A stretch of 64,000 nt of DNA, from contig NZ_JAYMFF010000011.1 in NCBI RefSeq assembly GCF_035989245.1, forward strand, positions 124,001-188,000, given 5' to 3'. Below the pieces are notes generated by a model. It worked only from the letters and a program-made list of their open reading frames with translations. It did no database searches and was not told the origin of the DNA. The DNA comes from Adlercreutzia wanghongyangiae. Its GTDB lineage: Bacteria; Actinomycetota; Coriobacteriia; Coriobacteriales; Eggerthellaceae. The position numbers were made by a program, and so were the translations under genes. This document shows, piece by piece, positions 45,098 through 53,712 of this stretch (position 1 is the first letter of the stretch; the number at the start of each line of letters is the position of its first letter).

Positions 45098-45478
45098 ATG
45101 CTGAGCGTGCTGTACGTGGGCGCAGGCGGATTTTTGGGGGCGGTGGCGCGCTACGGGCTGGGGCTGGTGCCCCTGTGGCCGGGGCTGCCGCTGACCACGC
45201 TGCTCATCAACTTCGCAGGTTCCCTCGTCATCGGCGCCGTAGTGGAGGCAGCTGCGCCTGCCCGCGCGGCGCTCTCCCCCGAGGCGGTACTGTTCTTGAA
45301 GGTGGGCCTCTGCGGCGGATTCACCACCTTCTCCACCTTCTCGCTCGAGACCCTGGAACTCTTGGAAGGGGGCCAGTACCTGGCCGCGGGTGCCTACGCC
45401 GTCGTAAGCGTCGTGCTGTGCGTAGCCGGCGTGCTGGCCGGCAAGTTCCTCGTGCGCGCCCTGATGCCAGCGGCCTAG
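45098..45478 (+). CDS. crcB: Fluoride channel CrcB/FluC
   Basis: The 126-residue protein has four helices and the family motifs GAGGFLGAVARYG, LLINFAGSLVIG and LCGGFTTFSTFSLE; the phenylalanines of the last motif form the fluoride-binding ladder. It removes fluoride from the cell as a dual-topology dimer. The ATG follows GAAGGAGG. A TATACT -10-like box lies ~35 bp upstream. No fluoride riboswitch was recognised. Confidence 0.94.
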   Translation: MLSVLYVGAGGFLGAVARYGLGLVPLWPGLPLTTLLINFAGSLVIGAVVEAAAPARAALSPEAVLFLKVGLCGGFTTFSTFSLETLELLEGGQYLAAGAYAVVSVVLCVAGVLAGKFLVRALMPAA

Positions 45479-45570
45479 GGGGCCCGGCCCCCCCATTGCG
45501 CCATCTACCACCAGATGGGGTGGCCCGGGAACACCATGTTCGCCCTCGCGGTCGACGAACATCCCGAAAA

Positions 45571-45737
45571 TTGCAGCAAATCGCGAGTTATAAGCGTCTC
45601 GAGAGGCCGGCTGAATATGAATCTATGCGAGCGTGATCACATGTAATCCGCTGACCTGGTGTTTTGCCAATGTCGCTTCGGGCTAAACTCGTTTATTTCA
45701 GAAGCAGACGCTCATAACTCGATATCTCGTGCAAAAA
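45571..45737. repeat. Inverted-repeat element B (167 bp)
   Basis: Arms 45571-45599 and 45706-45734 match inverted at 23 of 29 positions. The right end (45703-45737) matches the left end of element A at 31 of 35 positions in inverted orientation. The inner ~105 bp are unrelated to element A. Confidence 0.75.
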
Positions 45738-45802
45738 GGAGGGGTTTGAGCGACCGGCTCGGTCCTTCCGCTTTCGCGGTGCGGCTTTGACGTGATGCAG
45801 TC

Positions 45803-45833
45803 TTGACTTGGAGTTAGCTCAAAGACCTAGGGT
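45803..45833 (+). promoter_or_regulatory. MerR-type promoter with 19-bp spacer
   Basis: TTGACT (45803-45808) and TAGGGT (45828-45833) are 19 bp apart. The spacer holds the imperfect palindrome CTTGGAGT-TA-GCTCAAAG. Over-long spacers with such a dyad are the hallmark of promoters activated by MerR-family proteins. No merR gene is nearby. It precedes the aldo/keto reductase at 45864. Confidence 0.6.
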
Positions 45834-45863
45834 ATCTGCAAACCTCTCGACAAAGGAGCCCTC

Positions 45864-46964
45864 ATGGAATACCGCGCTCTTCCCCATGGTGGAGACCAAA
45901 TCAGCGTCATCGGCCTCGGCATGGGCAGCATCCACAACGCAAGCCCGTCCGAAATCGTGCGCACCCTGCACGCGGCGATGGACGCCGGTGTGAACTATCT
46001 TGACTACGCGCCGAGCGACGCGGCGGCCTTCGAGCCCTACGCCCGCGCGTTGCGCGGTCGCCGCGACGAGGTCATGCTGCAGGTGCACCTGGGCGCGGAC
46101 TACTCAAGCGGCCAGTACGGCTGGGCGATTCGCAACCCCAAGTTGGCCATCGCCCAGTTCGAGAAGCGTCTGCAGGACCTTGGCACCGACTACGCCGACT
46201 TCGGGTTCATTCACTGCATCGACGAGGACGACGATTTCGACGCCGTCATGAACGGGCCTCTTTGGGAATACGCCGAGCGACGCCACGAAGACGGCACCAT
46301 CCGCCATTTGGGTTTCTCGACGCACAATGCCGCCATCGCGCGGCGTTTTCTGGCCACGGGCAAGATGGACATGGGCATGTTCTCCCTTAACCCCATGTAC
46401 GACTACACCGACGAGTCGGCCTACGGCCAGGGCTCTGCCGGCGACCGCGCGACCCTCTACCGCGAGTTCGAGGCGGCCGGGGTGGGCATCTCGGTCATGA
46501 AGCCCTTCGCCGGCGGCCAGCTGCTCGACGCGGCAGCCTCGCCTTTCGGCGCAGCGCTCACGCGCATCCAATGTCTCCAGTACGCGCTGGACAAACCGGG
46601 CGTGCTCACCGTGCTGCCCGGCGTGCGGGGCCTGGCCGACCTTGAGGACATCCTGCGCTTTGCCGACGCCACCGCCGATGCACGCGACTACTCGGTCATC
46701 GGCAGCTTCGCCAAGCCGGCCGACACGGGTCGCTGCGTGTACTGCAACCACTGCCAACCGTGCCCCGAGGGCATCGCCATCGGACTCGCCAACAAGTACT
46801 ACGACCTCGCGAACATGGGTGACGAGATGGCCGCCCGGCACTACCGCGAGCTCTCCCGACACGCCGGCGACTGCGTCCAGTGCGGCCATTGCGACGCCCG
46901 CTGCCCCTTCGGCGTGGCCCAAAGCGCCCGCATGGAAAAGATTGCCGCCTATTTCGGAGAGTAG
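45864..46964 (+). CDS. Aldo/keto reductase with C-terminal ferredoxin-like cluster domain
   Basis: The 366-residue protein has an AKR barrel (ISVIGLGMGSIHN, NYLDYAPSD, HLGFSTHN, GVGISVMKPFAGGQ) followed by a cysteine-rich tail. The tail holds CxxCxxCxxCP (Cys291, 294, 297, 300) and CxxCxxCxxxCP (Cys337, 340, 343, 347), enough for iron-sulfur clusters. The usual AKR catalytic tyrosine in the D-x4-Y position appears replaced (LDYAPSDAA), so the NADPH mechanism is uncertain. Such fused proteins are common in anaerobes. AAAGGAGC precedes the start. A MerR-like promoter lies upstream. Confidence 0.88.
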   Translation: MEYRALPHGGDQISVIGLGMGSIHNASPSEIVRTLHAAMDAGVNYLDYAPSDAAAFEPYARALRGRRDEVMLQVHLGADYSSGQYGWAIRNPKLAIAQFEKRLQDLGTDYADFGFIHCIDEDDDFDAVMNGPLWEYAERRHEDGTIRHLGFSTHNAAIARRFLATGKMDMGMFSLNPMYDYTDESAYGQGSAGDRATLYREFEAAGVGISVMKPFAGGQLLDAAASPFGAALTRIQCLQYALDKPGVLTVLPGVRGLADLEDILRFADATADARDYSVIGSFAKPADTGRCVYCNHCQPCPEGIAIGLANKYYDLANMGDEMAARHYRELSRHAGDCVQCGHCDARCPFGVAQSARMEKIAAYFGE

Positions 46965-46982
46965 CGCCTCGGCGGCAACCCC

Positions 46983-47825
46983 CTACCCCCGCGCCACCCA
47001 TTCGGCTATCTCGCGGACGCGGGGCGGGGCATCCTCGCGGGTGAGCAGGTAGAACGTCGCCTTCGCCGCATCGTCGCTGATGGGGATACGCACGCGATCG
47101 GGGAAGGCGCCGGCCAGCGACGGGATGTCCGTCACGAAGATGGGAAGGTCACTTGTGGCCGCTATCTGGTTGTACACCTCGCGATCCTTCTGCAGGAACA
47201 GGCGGGAGCGAGGCATGTGCCGGCGGTGCACATCGCGCCAGACGCCGATGTCCTCCAGCATGAGGAAGTCGGTGCCGTCGATGTCGGCGAACGTGACGCT
47301 CTCGCGCTCCACCAGCGCATGATCGGGCGGCACCGCGATGAACAGCGACTCCACCATGAGCTGTGTGCTGACGATGACGGGAAGCAGAAACGGCTTGCGG
47401 GAGATGCCGAAATCGATGGCGCCCGAGAGCACCCGCTGCTCCACCTCGCGCTCGGTCATGGTCTCGGAGGACAGCACGTCGCCGGGGAAGCGCTCGACGA
47501 TACGCGCCGTCAGGTTCCACAGCGGCGCCGGAGCGCAGGTGCCCACGCGCAGGGCCCGGGCACGGCGGCACTCCGCGTCCACCGCATCGCGCAGCTTCTG
47601 CGCCTCTTCCAGAACCGCCCGGCCGCGCTCGACCACCACATGCCCCAGGGCGTTCATAGTCGCGCGGTTGCGGCCGCGGTCGAACAGCTCGGCTCCCAGG
47701 TCGGCCTCCAAGCGCTGAACGGAACGGCTGAGCGCCGGCTGGGAAAGAGCAAGCCGCTCGGCGGCGGCCGACATGGTGCCCTCCTCCTCGATGGCGACCA
47801 TCTGCCTCAGCTGCTCGAGCTCCAC
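46983..47825 (-). CDS. LysR-family transcriptional regulator
   Basis: The 280-residue protein has the LysR winged helix (MELEQLRQMVAIEEEGTMSA, LSQPALSRSVQRLEADLGAE) and an effector domain. It is divergent from the aldo/keto reductase at 47957. A palindromic T-N-A type site lies in the shared 131-bp gap. It probably controls the reductase and the CMD/cupin gene. Confidence 0.93.
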   Translation of the reverse strand: MELEQLRQMVAIEEEGTMSAAAERLALSQPALSRSVQRLEADLGAELFDRGRNRATMNALGHVVVERGRAVLEEAQKLRDAVDAECRRARALRVGTCAPAPLWNLTARIVERFPGDVLSSETMTEREVEQRVLSGAIDFGISRKPFLLPVIVSTQLMVESLFIAVPPDHALVERESVTFADIDGTDFLMLEDIGVWRDVHRRHMPRSRLFLQKDREVYNQIAATSDLPIFVTDIPSLAGAFPDRVRIPISDDAAKATFYLLTREDAPPRVREIAEWVARG

Positions 47826-47844
47826 AGGCTGTCTCCTTCCCGAT

Positions 47845-47867
47845 TACTATGCATCAAACGCATAGTA
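47845..47867. promoter_or_regulatory. Probable LysR operator
   Basis: TACTATGC (47845-47852) and GCATAGTA (47860-47867) are perfect arms around ATCAAAC, the T-N11-A type dyad of LysR proteins. It lies between the LysR gene and its divergent target. Confidence 0.65.
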
Positions 47868-47956
47868 GTTTGACTAATAGGAATTGTACAACGCGGTCAA
47901 TCGTCTTCACAATGAAAAGCGTTTCAACGATTTATGCGTCAAAAGAAAGGCATGCG

Positions 47957-48805
47957 ATGATCGATTTCAAGCTTTCCAACGGGGTGGCGATTCCCGCCAT
48001 GGGCTTCGGCGTCTTCCAGATGTCCTCCGCCGAGGTGGCCGAGCACCTGCCCCAGGCCATAGAGGCCGGCTTCCGCCACATCGACACCGCCAACGGCTAC
48101 TACAACGAGGTGGCCGTAGGCGAGGCAGTGCGCGAAAGCGGCATCACCCGCGAGGAGTTCTTCCTTACCACGAAGCTGTGGCCGCGCGACTACGGCACCG
48201 CCACGTGCATGGGCGCCATCGACGCGTCGCTTGAGCGCCTCGGAACCGACTACGTTGATCTGCTGCTGCTCCACCAGCCCTACGGCCCCTACACGGAGGC
48301 ATGGAAGGTGATGGAGGAAGCCTTGGCTGCGGGCAAGGTGCGGGCCATCGGGCTTTCCAACTTCCCGGCTCACAAGTTCCAGGAGGTGCTGGCCGTAGCC
48401 GAGGTGGCACCCCAGGTGCTGCAGGTGGAGCTGAACCCCCGCTGCAACCAGCTGGAGCTGAAAGAGCAACTGGAGCCCCTGGGCGTGGTGTTCGAGGGCT
48501 GGTACCCGCTCGGCCACGGCGACGTCGAGCTGCTGCACCTAGCGCCCATCGCGGCCGCCGCCGAGGCCCACGGCGTCGAGCCCGCCCAGGTGTGCTTGCG
48601 CTGGTCTATCCAGCACGGCAACGTGGTCTTCCCCAAAACCTGCAATCCCGAGCATATGCGCCAGAACCTCGCCGTGCTCGACTTCGAGCTGACCGGCGCC
48701 GAGATGGCCGCCATCGACGCCATTCCCCAGGCGCCCTACTACACAGTGCCCGAAGAGGCGCCCGCCTTCATCGACCAGATGGCCCCCTTCGACCAGCAGC
48801 TGTAG
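47957..48805 (+). CDS. Aldo/keto reductase (AKR5-like)
   Basis: The 282-residue single-domain barrel retains the catalytic set: Asp in HIDTANGYYNE, the following Tyr, Lys in TTKLWPRDY and His in LLLLHQPYG. The C-terminal SIQHGNVVFPKTCNPEHMRQ is the NADP-binding stretch. It reduces aldehydes or ketones using NADPH in the cytoplasm; the physiological substrate is unknown. It is followed after 33 bp by the CMD/cupin gene, so the two form an operon. Confidence 0.93.
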   Translation: MIDFKLSNGVAIPAMGFGVFQMSSAEVAEHLPQAIEAGFRHIDTANGYYNEVAVGEAVRESGITREEFFLTTKLWPRDYGTATCMGAIDASLERLGTDYVDLLLLHQPYGPYTEAWKVMEEALAAGKVRAIGLSNFPAHKFQEVLAVAEVAPQVLQVELNPRCNQLELKEQLEPLGVVFEGWYPLGHGDVELLHLAPIAAAAEAHGVEPAQVCLRWSIQHGNVVFPKTCNPEHMRQNLAVLDFELTGAEMAAIDAIPQAPYYTVPEEAPAFIDQMAPFDQQL

Positions 48806-48838
48806 CGCACGATACGACCCATCGAGAAAGGAACCGCC

Positions 48839-49591
48839 ATGCCCAAAGTAGTCCAGACCGCCGGCCGCGATGCGCTCGGCACCTTCGCTCCCCAGTTCGC
48901 CGCCTTGAACGACGACGTGCTGTTCGGCGAGGTGTGGAGCAGCGACGACCTCAGCTTGAAGACGCGCTCCATCCTGACCGTGACCACGCTGGTGGCCAAG
49001 GGCATGGCCGACACCTCCTTCGAGCACCACGTGGCCACGGCGAAGAAGAACGGCGTCACCGCTGCCGAGATGGCCGCCATCCTCACGCACGTGGCCTTCT
49101 ACGCCGGCTGGCCGAACGCCTGGGCCGCCTTCCGCGTGGTGCTGAAGGTGTACGCCGACGATCCGCTGGACTGCGAGAACCCCGGCGCCCACGGCGGCAT
49201 CTTCGGCCTGGGCGCCCCTAACGACGCCTACGCGCAGTACTTCACGGGCCAATCCTACCTGAATCCGCTGACCGACCCCGAGAAGACCCAGTTCATCGCC
49301 AACGTCACCTTCGAGCCGGGCTGCCGCAACAACTGGCACATCCACCATGCGACCGAGGGCGGCGGCCAGATCCTGCTCGTCACCGACGGCGAGGGCTGGT
49401 ACCAGGAATGGGGCGAGCTCGCCCGCAAGATCGTCGCCGGCGACGTGGTGTACATCCCCGCGAACGTGAAGCACTGGCACGGTGCCTCCGCCGACAGCTG
49501 GATGAGCCACGTGGCCTTCGAAGCCCCGGGCACCGACTGCGCCAACGAGTGGTGCGGGCCCGTCACCGACGAGGAGTACGCCGACCTGTAG
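48839..49591 (+). CDS. Carboxymuconolactone decarboxylase-like domain fused to cupin
   Basis: The 250-residue protein has an N-terminal CMD/AhpD-like helical domain (LSLKTRSILTVTTLVAKG, ... FEHHVATAKKNGVT) and a C-terminal cupin (NNWHIHHATEGGGQILLVTDG, GDVVYIPANVKHWHG). The histidines could bind a metal. This fusion is often annotated as a quercetin-like or hydroperoxide-related protein in LysR/aldo-keto operons; the reaction is not known. AGAAAGGA precedes the ATG. Confidence 0.9.
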   Translation: MPKVVQTAGRDALGTFAPQFAALNDDVLFGEVWSSDDLSLKTRSILTVTTLVAKGMADTSFEHHVATAKKNGVTAAEMAAILTHVAFYAGWPNAWAAFRVVLKVYADDPLDCENPGAHGGIFGLGAPNDAYAQYFTGQSYLNPLTDPEKTQFIANVTFEPGCRNNWHIHHATEGGGQILLVTDGEGWYQEWGELARKIVAGDVVYIPANVKHWHGASADSWMSHVAFEAPGTDCANEWCGPVTDEEYADL

Positions 49592-50076
49592 GGTTGCACT
49601 CCATCCAGCGTACAGCCTCTCGCCCGAGCATCTTGCAAGGCCGCGGCCGCGATGCATCAAACGCGCAACGAATCTTAAAGAGCGTTCCTTCAAGCGCCGC
49701 CTCTCCCGGGGCGGCGCCCTACCATACCCCCCCCCGAAGGCCACCTCGAAGTCCTTTTTGGTGGCAGCAACCAATGCCAAATACCACCGGTGACAAAAAC
49801 AACCCCTTCAATGCAGATTTTTTGACTTATATAGACATCGGGAGTGTGCGGACGACTTCCTCAAAACTCGCTCACTTGTAGCATGCCTAGCGTTTTCCCA
49901 GTTCAGCAATGGACCACTGGGTTTGCGCACTCATCCCCAGACTTCATTGGTGCGAGTTCAACTGCCTATATAAGTCCAAAAATCTACACGAGGGGCGCTC
50001 TTTTTGTTACCAATGCAGCCTCCGCTCCACCAAGCACGCCCTCGAAACGATGCCACAGCGATATGGCCTTGAAAAA
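49592..50076. other. 485-bp spacer without a recognised gene
   Basis: Less GC-rich than its surroundings. ATGCATCAAACGC at 49652 repeats a 13-base core of the LysR operator at 47849. A 79-codon frame at 49844 has no recognisable domain. TTGACT at 49829 could be a -35 box. No RNA was recognised. Confidence 0.4.
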
Positions 50077-50173
50077 TTTCTGAGTACGCGTGAATTTTGA
50101 GATTTTCGCAAACTTTTCTGCGTACGCATGAATTTGACCGATCTCTGCCATAATTTCGGCGTACGCAGAAATG
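50077..50173. promoter_or_regulatory. Repeated operators upstream of hipBA
   Basis: TTTCTGAGTACGCGTGAATTT (50077-50097) is repeated as TTTCTGCGTACGCATGAATTT (50115-50135), and GGCGTACGCAGAAA (50159-50172) is an inverted copy. The three sites share CGTACGC-like cores and end a few bases before hipB, fitting autoregulation by HipB. Confidence 0.65.
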
Positions 50174-50184
50174 AGAGGAACGCC

Positions 50185-50403
50185 ATGAGCCCCGTTTTCA
50201 CCGCTAAGGATATCGGCGCGGCCATTCGAGCCGAGCGAAAGCGCCAAAAGCTCACGCAGACCGAGTTGGCAGATTTGTGCGCTGTCAGCCTCTCGTTCGT
50301 CTCTAATCTAGAGAACGGCAAGACGACGACCGAACTGGAAAAGACCCTCAAGGTGCTCAACACCCTGGGACTCGACGTTATGATCGCGAAACGAGGAGAA
50401 TGA
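50185..50403 (+). CDS. hipB: HipB-family antitoxin/regulator
   Basis: The 72-residue protein is a single Xre helix-turn-helix (IGAAIRAERKRQKLTQTELADL, SLSFVSNLENGK). The ATG at 50185 follows GAGAGGA; an earlier ATG at 50128 would add 19 residues across the operators and is less likely. It probably binds the upstream repeats and neutralises HipA. Its stop overlaps the hipA start region. Confidence 0.87.
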   Translation: MSPVFTAKDIGAAIRAERKRQKLTQTELADLCAVSLSFVSNLENGKTTTELEKTLKVLNTLGLDVMIAKRGE

Positions 50404-50405
50404 CC

Positions 50406-51680
50406 ATGGAATTGATCGTTTACCGCGATTTTCCTGAAGCCCCTCTTCCTATGGGAGCCCTAGCGCGAACCGAGGGCAAGATCACCTTCCGCTACCACGA
50501 AAACTATCTCGCCTCCCCCGCCGCAGCCCCACTCTCTCTTTCCCTTCCCCTGCGAGCCGAGCCCTACGCAGAAGAAGAGCTCACCCCCTACTTCCGGGGT
50601 CTTTTGCCCGAAGGGGCGGCCTTGGAAAATCTCTGCCGCAGCTTAGGTATTCCCCAGGACGACTATTTCGCCATGCTTGCCGTCTGCGGGCTCGATTGCC
50701 TGGGCGACGTCATTATCGACCCCGCTGCCTATGCCGAAACGCGCTCTTACGAGACAGTGTCTCTCGATCACATCAAGGAGATGGCCGGGAAACCGGGCAA
50801 GATCGACGAGTCCTTAGAAACCGCCCGACTCTCCCTCGCGGGAACCCAGAGCAAATGCGGCCTCTTTCACGACCCGTCGGCTCCGATTACCGAAGGATGG
50901 TACCAGCCCGTCGGAGGCGCTCCATCGAACTACATCGTCAAATTCGCTCGGGAGGATCTCATCGACCTTATGCAGGTGGAGCACCTCTCTATGACCTGCG
51001 CAGCGGCTTGCGGGCTCGACGTGGCGCGAACCGCCCTCATCAGTCCGCTGAAGCCCATCATCTGCGTCGAGCGCTACGACCGTCGGGTCACCTCGAACGA
51101 TACTATCGACGGCTTGGCTGCGCCGCTGCGGCAGCACCAAGAGGACCTCACCCAGGCATTCGGGCTGCTGCCCCACGCGAAGTACCGCGAACTCAAGCCG
51201 AGCAGCGTACAGGTTATCGCCGATTTCCTTCGCCGTCGCTCGGCGGAGCCGGCCCGCGACCTTCGCGCCTTTGCAAGCCTCATCCTCTTCAATTACCTGA
51301 TCGGCAACTGCGACAACCACCTGAAGAACATGTCTATTCTCTACGCGCCCGACTGGAGGTCGTTCACGTTAGCGCCCGCCTACGATCTGGTGAGCACAAC
51401 CTACTTCGCCCGATTCTCCCGCGAGATGGGCATGGCCATCGGCGAGCACAGCGACATAGACGGGGTGACGACCGCGGATTTTGCGGTTCTGGCCGAACAG
51501 CTGGGCGTCGGCATGAAGGTGCTTCGCGGAATAGCGACCACCTTCACCGAACAGGCCATCCCGGCCCTCCGCAACGAAGGCGCTCGTCTCGGCGACGAGG
51601 GCTACGGCACCGCTCCCTACATTGCCGACGATATCGAGGAGGACATCCTGCCGCGCTTGGAGCTGCTCACTACCCTGTAG
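50406..51680 (+). CDS. hipA: HipA-family serine/threonine kinase toxin
   Basis: The 424-residue protein from the ATG at 50406 has AGGAG seven bases upstream; an overlapping ATG at 50400 is too close to it. Features are the N-terminal FRGLLPEGAALENLCRSLGI, SLAGTQSKCGLF in the nucleotide-binding region, and NCDNHLKNMSIL plus APAYDLVSTTYF in the kinase core. HipA kinases phosphorylate a translation target and cause growth arrest when not held by HipB. Confidence 0.9.
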   Translation: MELIVYRDFPEAPLPMGALARTEGKITFRYHENYLASPAAAPLSLSLPLRAEPYAEEELTPYFRGLLPEGAALENLCRSLGIPQDDYFAMLAVCGLDCLGDVIIDPAAYAETRSYETVSLDHIKEMAGKPGKIDESLETARLSLAGTQSKCGLFHDPSAPITEGWYQPVGGAPSNYIVKFAREDLIDLMQVEHLSMTCAAACGLDVARTALISPLKPIICVERYDRRVTSNDTIDGLAAPLRQHQEDLTQAFGLLPHAKYRELKPSSVQVIADFLRRRSAEPARDLRAFASLILFNYLIGNCDNHLKNMSILYAPDWRSFTLAPAYDLVSTTYFARFSREMGMAIGEHSDIDGVTTADFAVLAEQLGVGMKVLRGIATTFTEQAIPALRNEGARLGDEGYGTAPYIADDIEEDILPRLELLTTL

Positions 51681-52066
51681 TCCTGCCGCGCCTCCACCGA
51701 AGCGCAAGGAATCCTTGGGCCTAAACCCCAGGTCAAAAAATATTTCGATCGTGAAATATTTTCAGATAAAACCGTTTTAGGCGAAAATCTTTCGTGCTCG
51801 GCCGCAGGAGCCCATCAAATCATCGGCGGCAGAAAGTCCCATCATCATTCCCGACCTTTTTCCTTTACTTTAGCACGATAGAGCACTATAGTGATGGACG
51901 CATTGCCAGCATGTCGACCGTGCCGGGTTGCGCGGCCGCACATCCACGGCAAAACTGCGATCTCAACTGCTGCGGAACGCTCGGCGGCACACCCCCGGCG
52001 TTCTGGCGTCCCGCAGCCCCGAGGAGCATCCGCGCAACCCGCCGCCGCGAAAGCAAAGGAGCCGCC
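51681..52066. other. 386-bp spacer upstream of APC transporter
   Basis: Contains an AT-rich inverted repeat (AAATATTTC/GAAATATTT, about 51738-51762), possibly a hipA terminator, and the palindrome CACTATAGTG near 51887. No gene recognised. Confidence 0.45.
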
Positions 52067-53590
52067 ATGAGCGCACCCTACGAGAACCCCGAAGGGCTCG
52101 ATCCCGCAACCGCCCAACCCACCCTGCGACGCCAGTTCGGCCTGCGCGAGGCCGTCACCATCACCGTGGGCACCGTCATCGGCGTGGGACTGTTCACCAC
52201 CGGCGGCAACATCGTGGGCCTCATGGGGCCGGCGGTCATCGTGGCCACCCTGGTGGCCATGCTCGTGTCCATCTACCCGGCGCTGCTGTACGCGGAAATG
52301 GGCGCGGCGCTCCCCTACGCCGGGGGCACCTACCAGTACGCGGGCCTGGGGCTCGGCCGGCCCTTAGGCATGCTCGCGGGCTGGAACTTCATCATCTCGC
52401 TCGTGGCCGTCACCGGCGGCGAGGCGCTGGCCTTCGCCTACTACTTCAAGACCATCTTTCTCGCTTTCGGCATCGAGCTGCCCATCCCCGACGTGGCGCT
52501 TGCCTGCCTGGCCCTTCTGCTGTTCATCGTCACCAACGTGGCCGGCGTGAAAACCACCGGGCGCTTGCAGAACGGCTTCATGTTCTTCTTCTGGAGCGTG
52601 GCGGCCATCTGGTTCATCACCATGATTCCCAATGTGAGCCTGCCCACCTTCGTGACCGCGCCTACCTTCCTCGGCTCCATGGACGCCTTCGGGTTCATCG
52701 CCGCCGTGGCCATGATCTGGTGGTGCTTCGCGGGGTTTGAGACCTGCTGCGGCATGGGCGAGGAGATTCGCTACCCCTCCATCAACATCCCCCGCGCGTT
52801 GAAGCTCGCGCCCTTCATCATCTTCGCCGTGAACGGCGCCTTCCAGTGGTTCCTCGTAGGCATCACGCCCGTCGACGCCATTCCGGGCCTGGCCGACGCG
52901 GCCGCGCCCTACGCCGACGCCATGATCTCGGCGGGCATCCTCGGCTTCCCGCTGGCGCTGCTGGCCCTCGGCGTAGCCTTCGGCGGCGACTTCTCTACGC
53001 TGAACGCCTCCATCGCCGTGCCGCCGCGCTATCTGTTCACCATGGCTCGCGATGGTGCCATGCCCCGCGTGTTCGCGAAGGTGCATCCGCGCTTCCGCAC
53101 GCCGTATGTGGCCATCATCGCGCTCGGTGCGCTGTCCATCCTGCTCGTGGCCACCTCCACCCTGGACTTCATCGCGTCGCTGTCGCTGTTCGCCGACTTG
53201 TTCTACTACATCATCGGCATTGCCGCGGCCTTGGGACTGCGCCGCCGCATGCCCGACCTCGCGCGTCCCTTCCGCGTGCCGGGCGTAGCGGTGGGCGCAC
53301 CCGTGTCCATCGTGATATACGCCATCATGATGAGCCAGCTCGGCACCGAGCCGCTTGTGGTGGGCGCCCTCTGGTGCGCGCTGGGACTCGCGGTGTTCTA
53401 CATCTGCCAGGCGCGCTACGGCAAGCCCGCGCCGGTGTCGGTGGCCGAGGCCCTTCCCGGCGCCGATGAGCTGCCCGACGCCGCCGAGGCCGCGCGCATG
53501 GACCGCGAGTACCGCATCTGGAAGATCGTCGTGGCCGCCGCCTGCGCCGTAGTGGCCCTGCTCTATGCGGTGCCGATGCTCATCGGATAG
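52067..53590 (+). CDS. APC-superfamily amino acid permease
   Basis: The 507-residue protein has about 12-14 helices. GTVIGVGLFTTGGNIVGLMG is the first-helix substrate motif of amino acid-polyamine-organocation carriers, and GEEIRYPSINIPRAL is another conserved stretch. It imports or exchanges an amino acid or amine. AAAGGAGC precedes the ATG at 52067. It ends in a bidirectional terminator. Confidence 0.9.
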   Translation: MSAPYENPEGLDPATAQPTLRRQFGLREAVTITVGTVIGVGLFTTGGNIVGLMGPAVIVATLVAMLVSIYPALLYAEMGAALPYAGGTYQYAGLGLGRPLGMLAGWNFIISLVAVTGGEALAFAYYFKTIFLAFGIELPIPDVALACLALLLFIVTNVAGVKTTGRLQNGFMFFFWSVAAIWFITMIPNVSLPTFVTAPTFLGSMDAFGFIAAVAMIWWCFAGFETCCGMGEEIRYPSINIPRALKLAPFIIFAVNGAFQWFLVGITPVDAIPGLADAAAPYADAMISAGILGFPLALLALGVAFGGDFSTLNASIAVPPRYLFTMARDGAMPRVFAKVHPRFRTPYVAIIALGALSILLVATSTLDFIASLSLFADLFYYIIGIAAALGLRRRMPDLARPFRVPGVAVGAPVSIVIYAIMMSQLGTEPLVVGALWCALGLAVFYICQARYGKPAPVSVAEALPGADELPDAAEAARMDREYRIWKIVVAAACAVVALLYAVPMLIG

Positions 53591-53650
53591 GGCCCCCGCA
53601 CGGCCTTTCGCCCCCCCCAGCAAGCCCGGCACCTCATCGAGCAGACGAGC

Positions 53651-53688
53651 AAACGCCCCCGCGCCATTCCCAGAGCGCGGGGGCGTTT
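53651..53688. terminator. Bidirectional hairpin between convergent genes
   Basis: AAACGCCCCCGCGC (53651-53664) pairs with GCGCGGGGGCGTTT (53675-53688), 14 perfect pairs with a 10-base loop, so each strand ends in GTTT. Confidence 0.8.
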
Positions 53689-53712
53689 GCCTGTGCGGGC
53701 GGTTAAAGGGCG

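Noticed and set aside
49844..50083. 79-codon plus-strand frame before hipB
   Set aside because: No domain, no convincing ribosome site and atypical composition.
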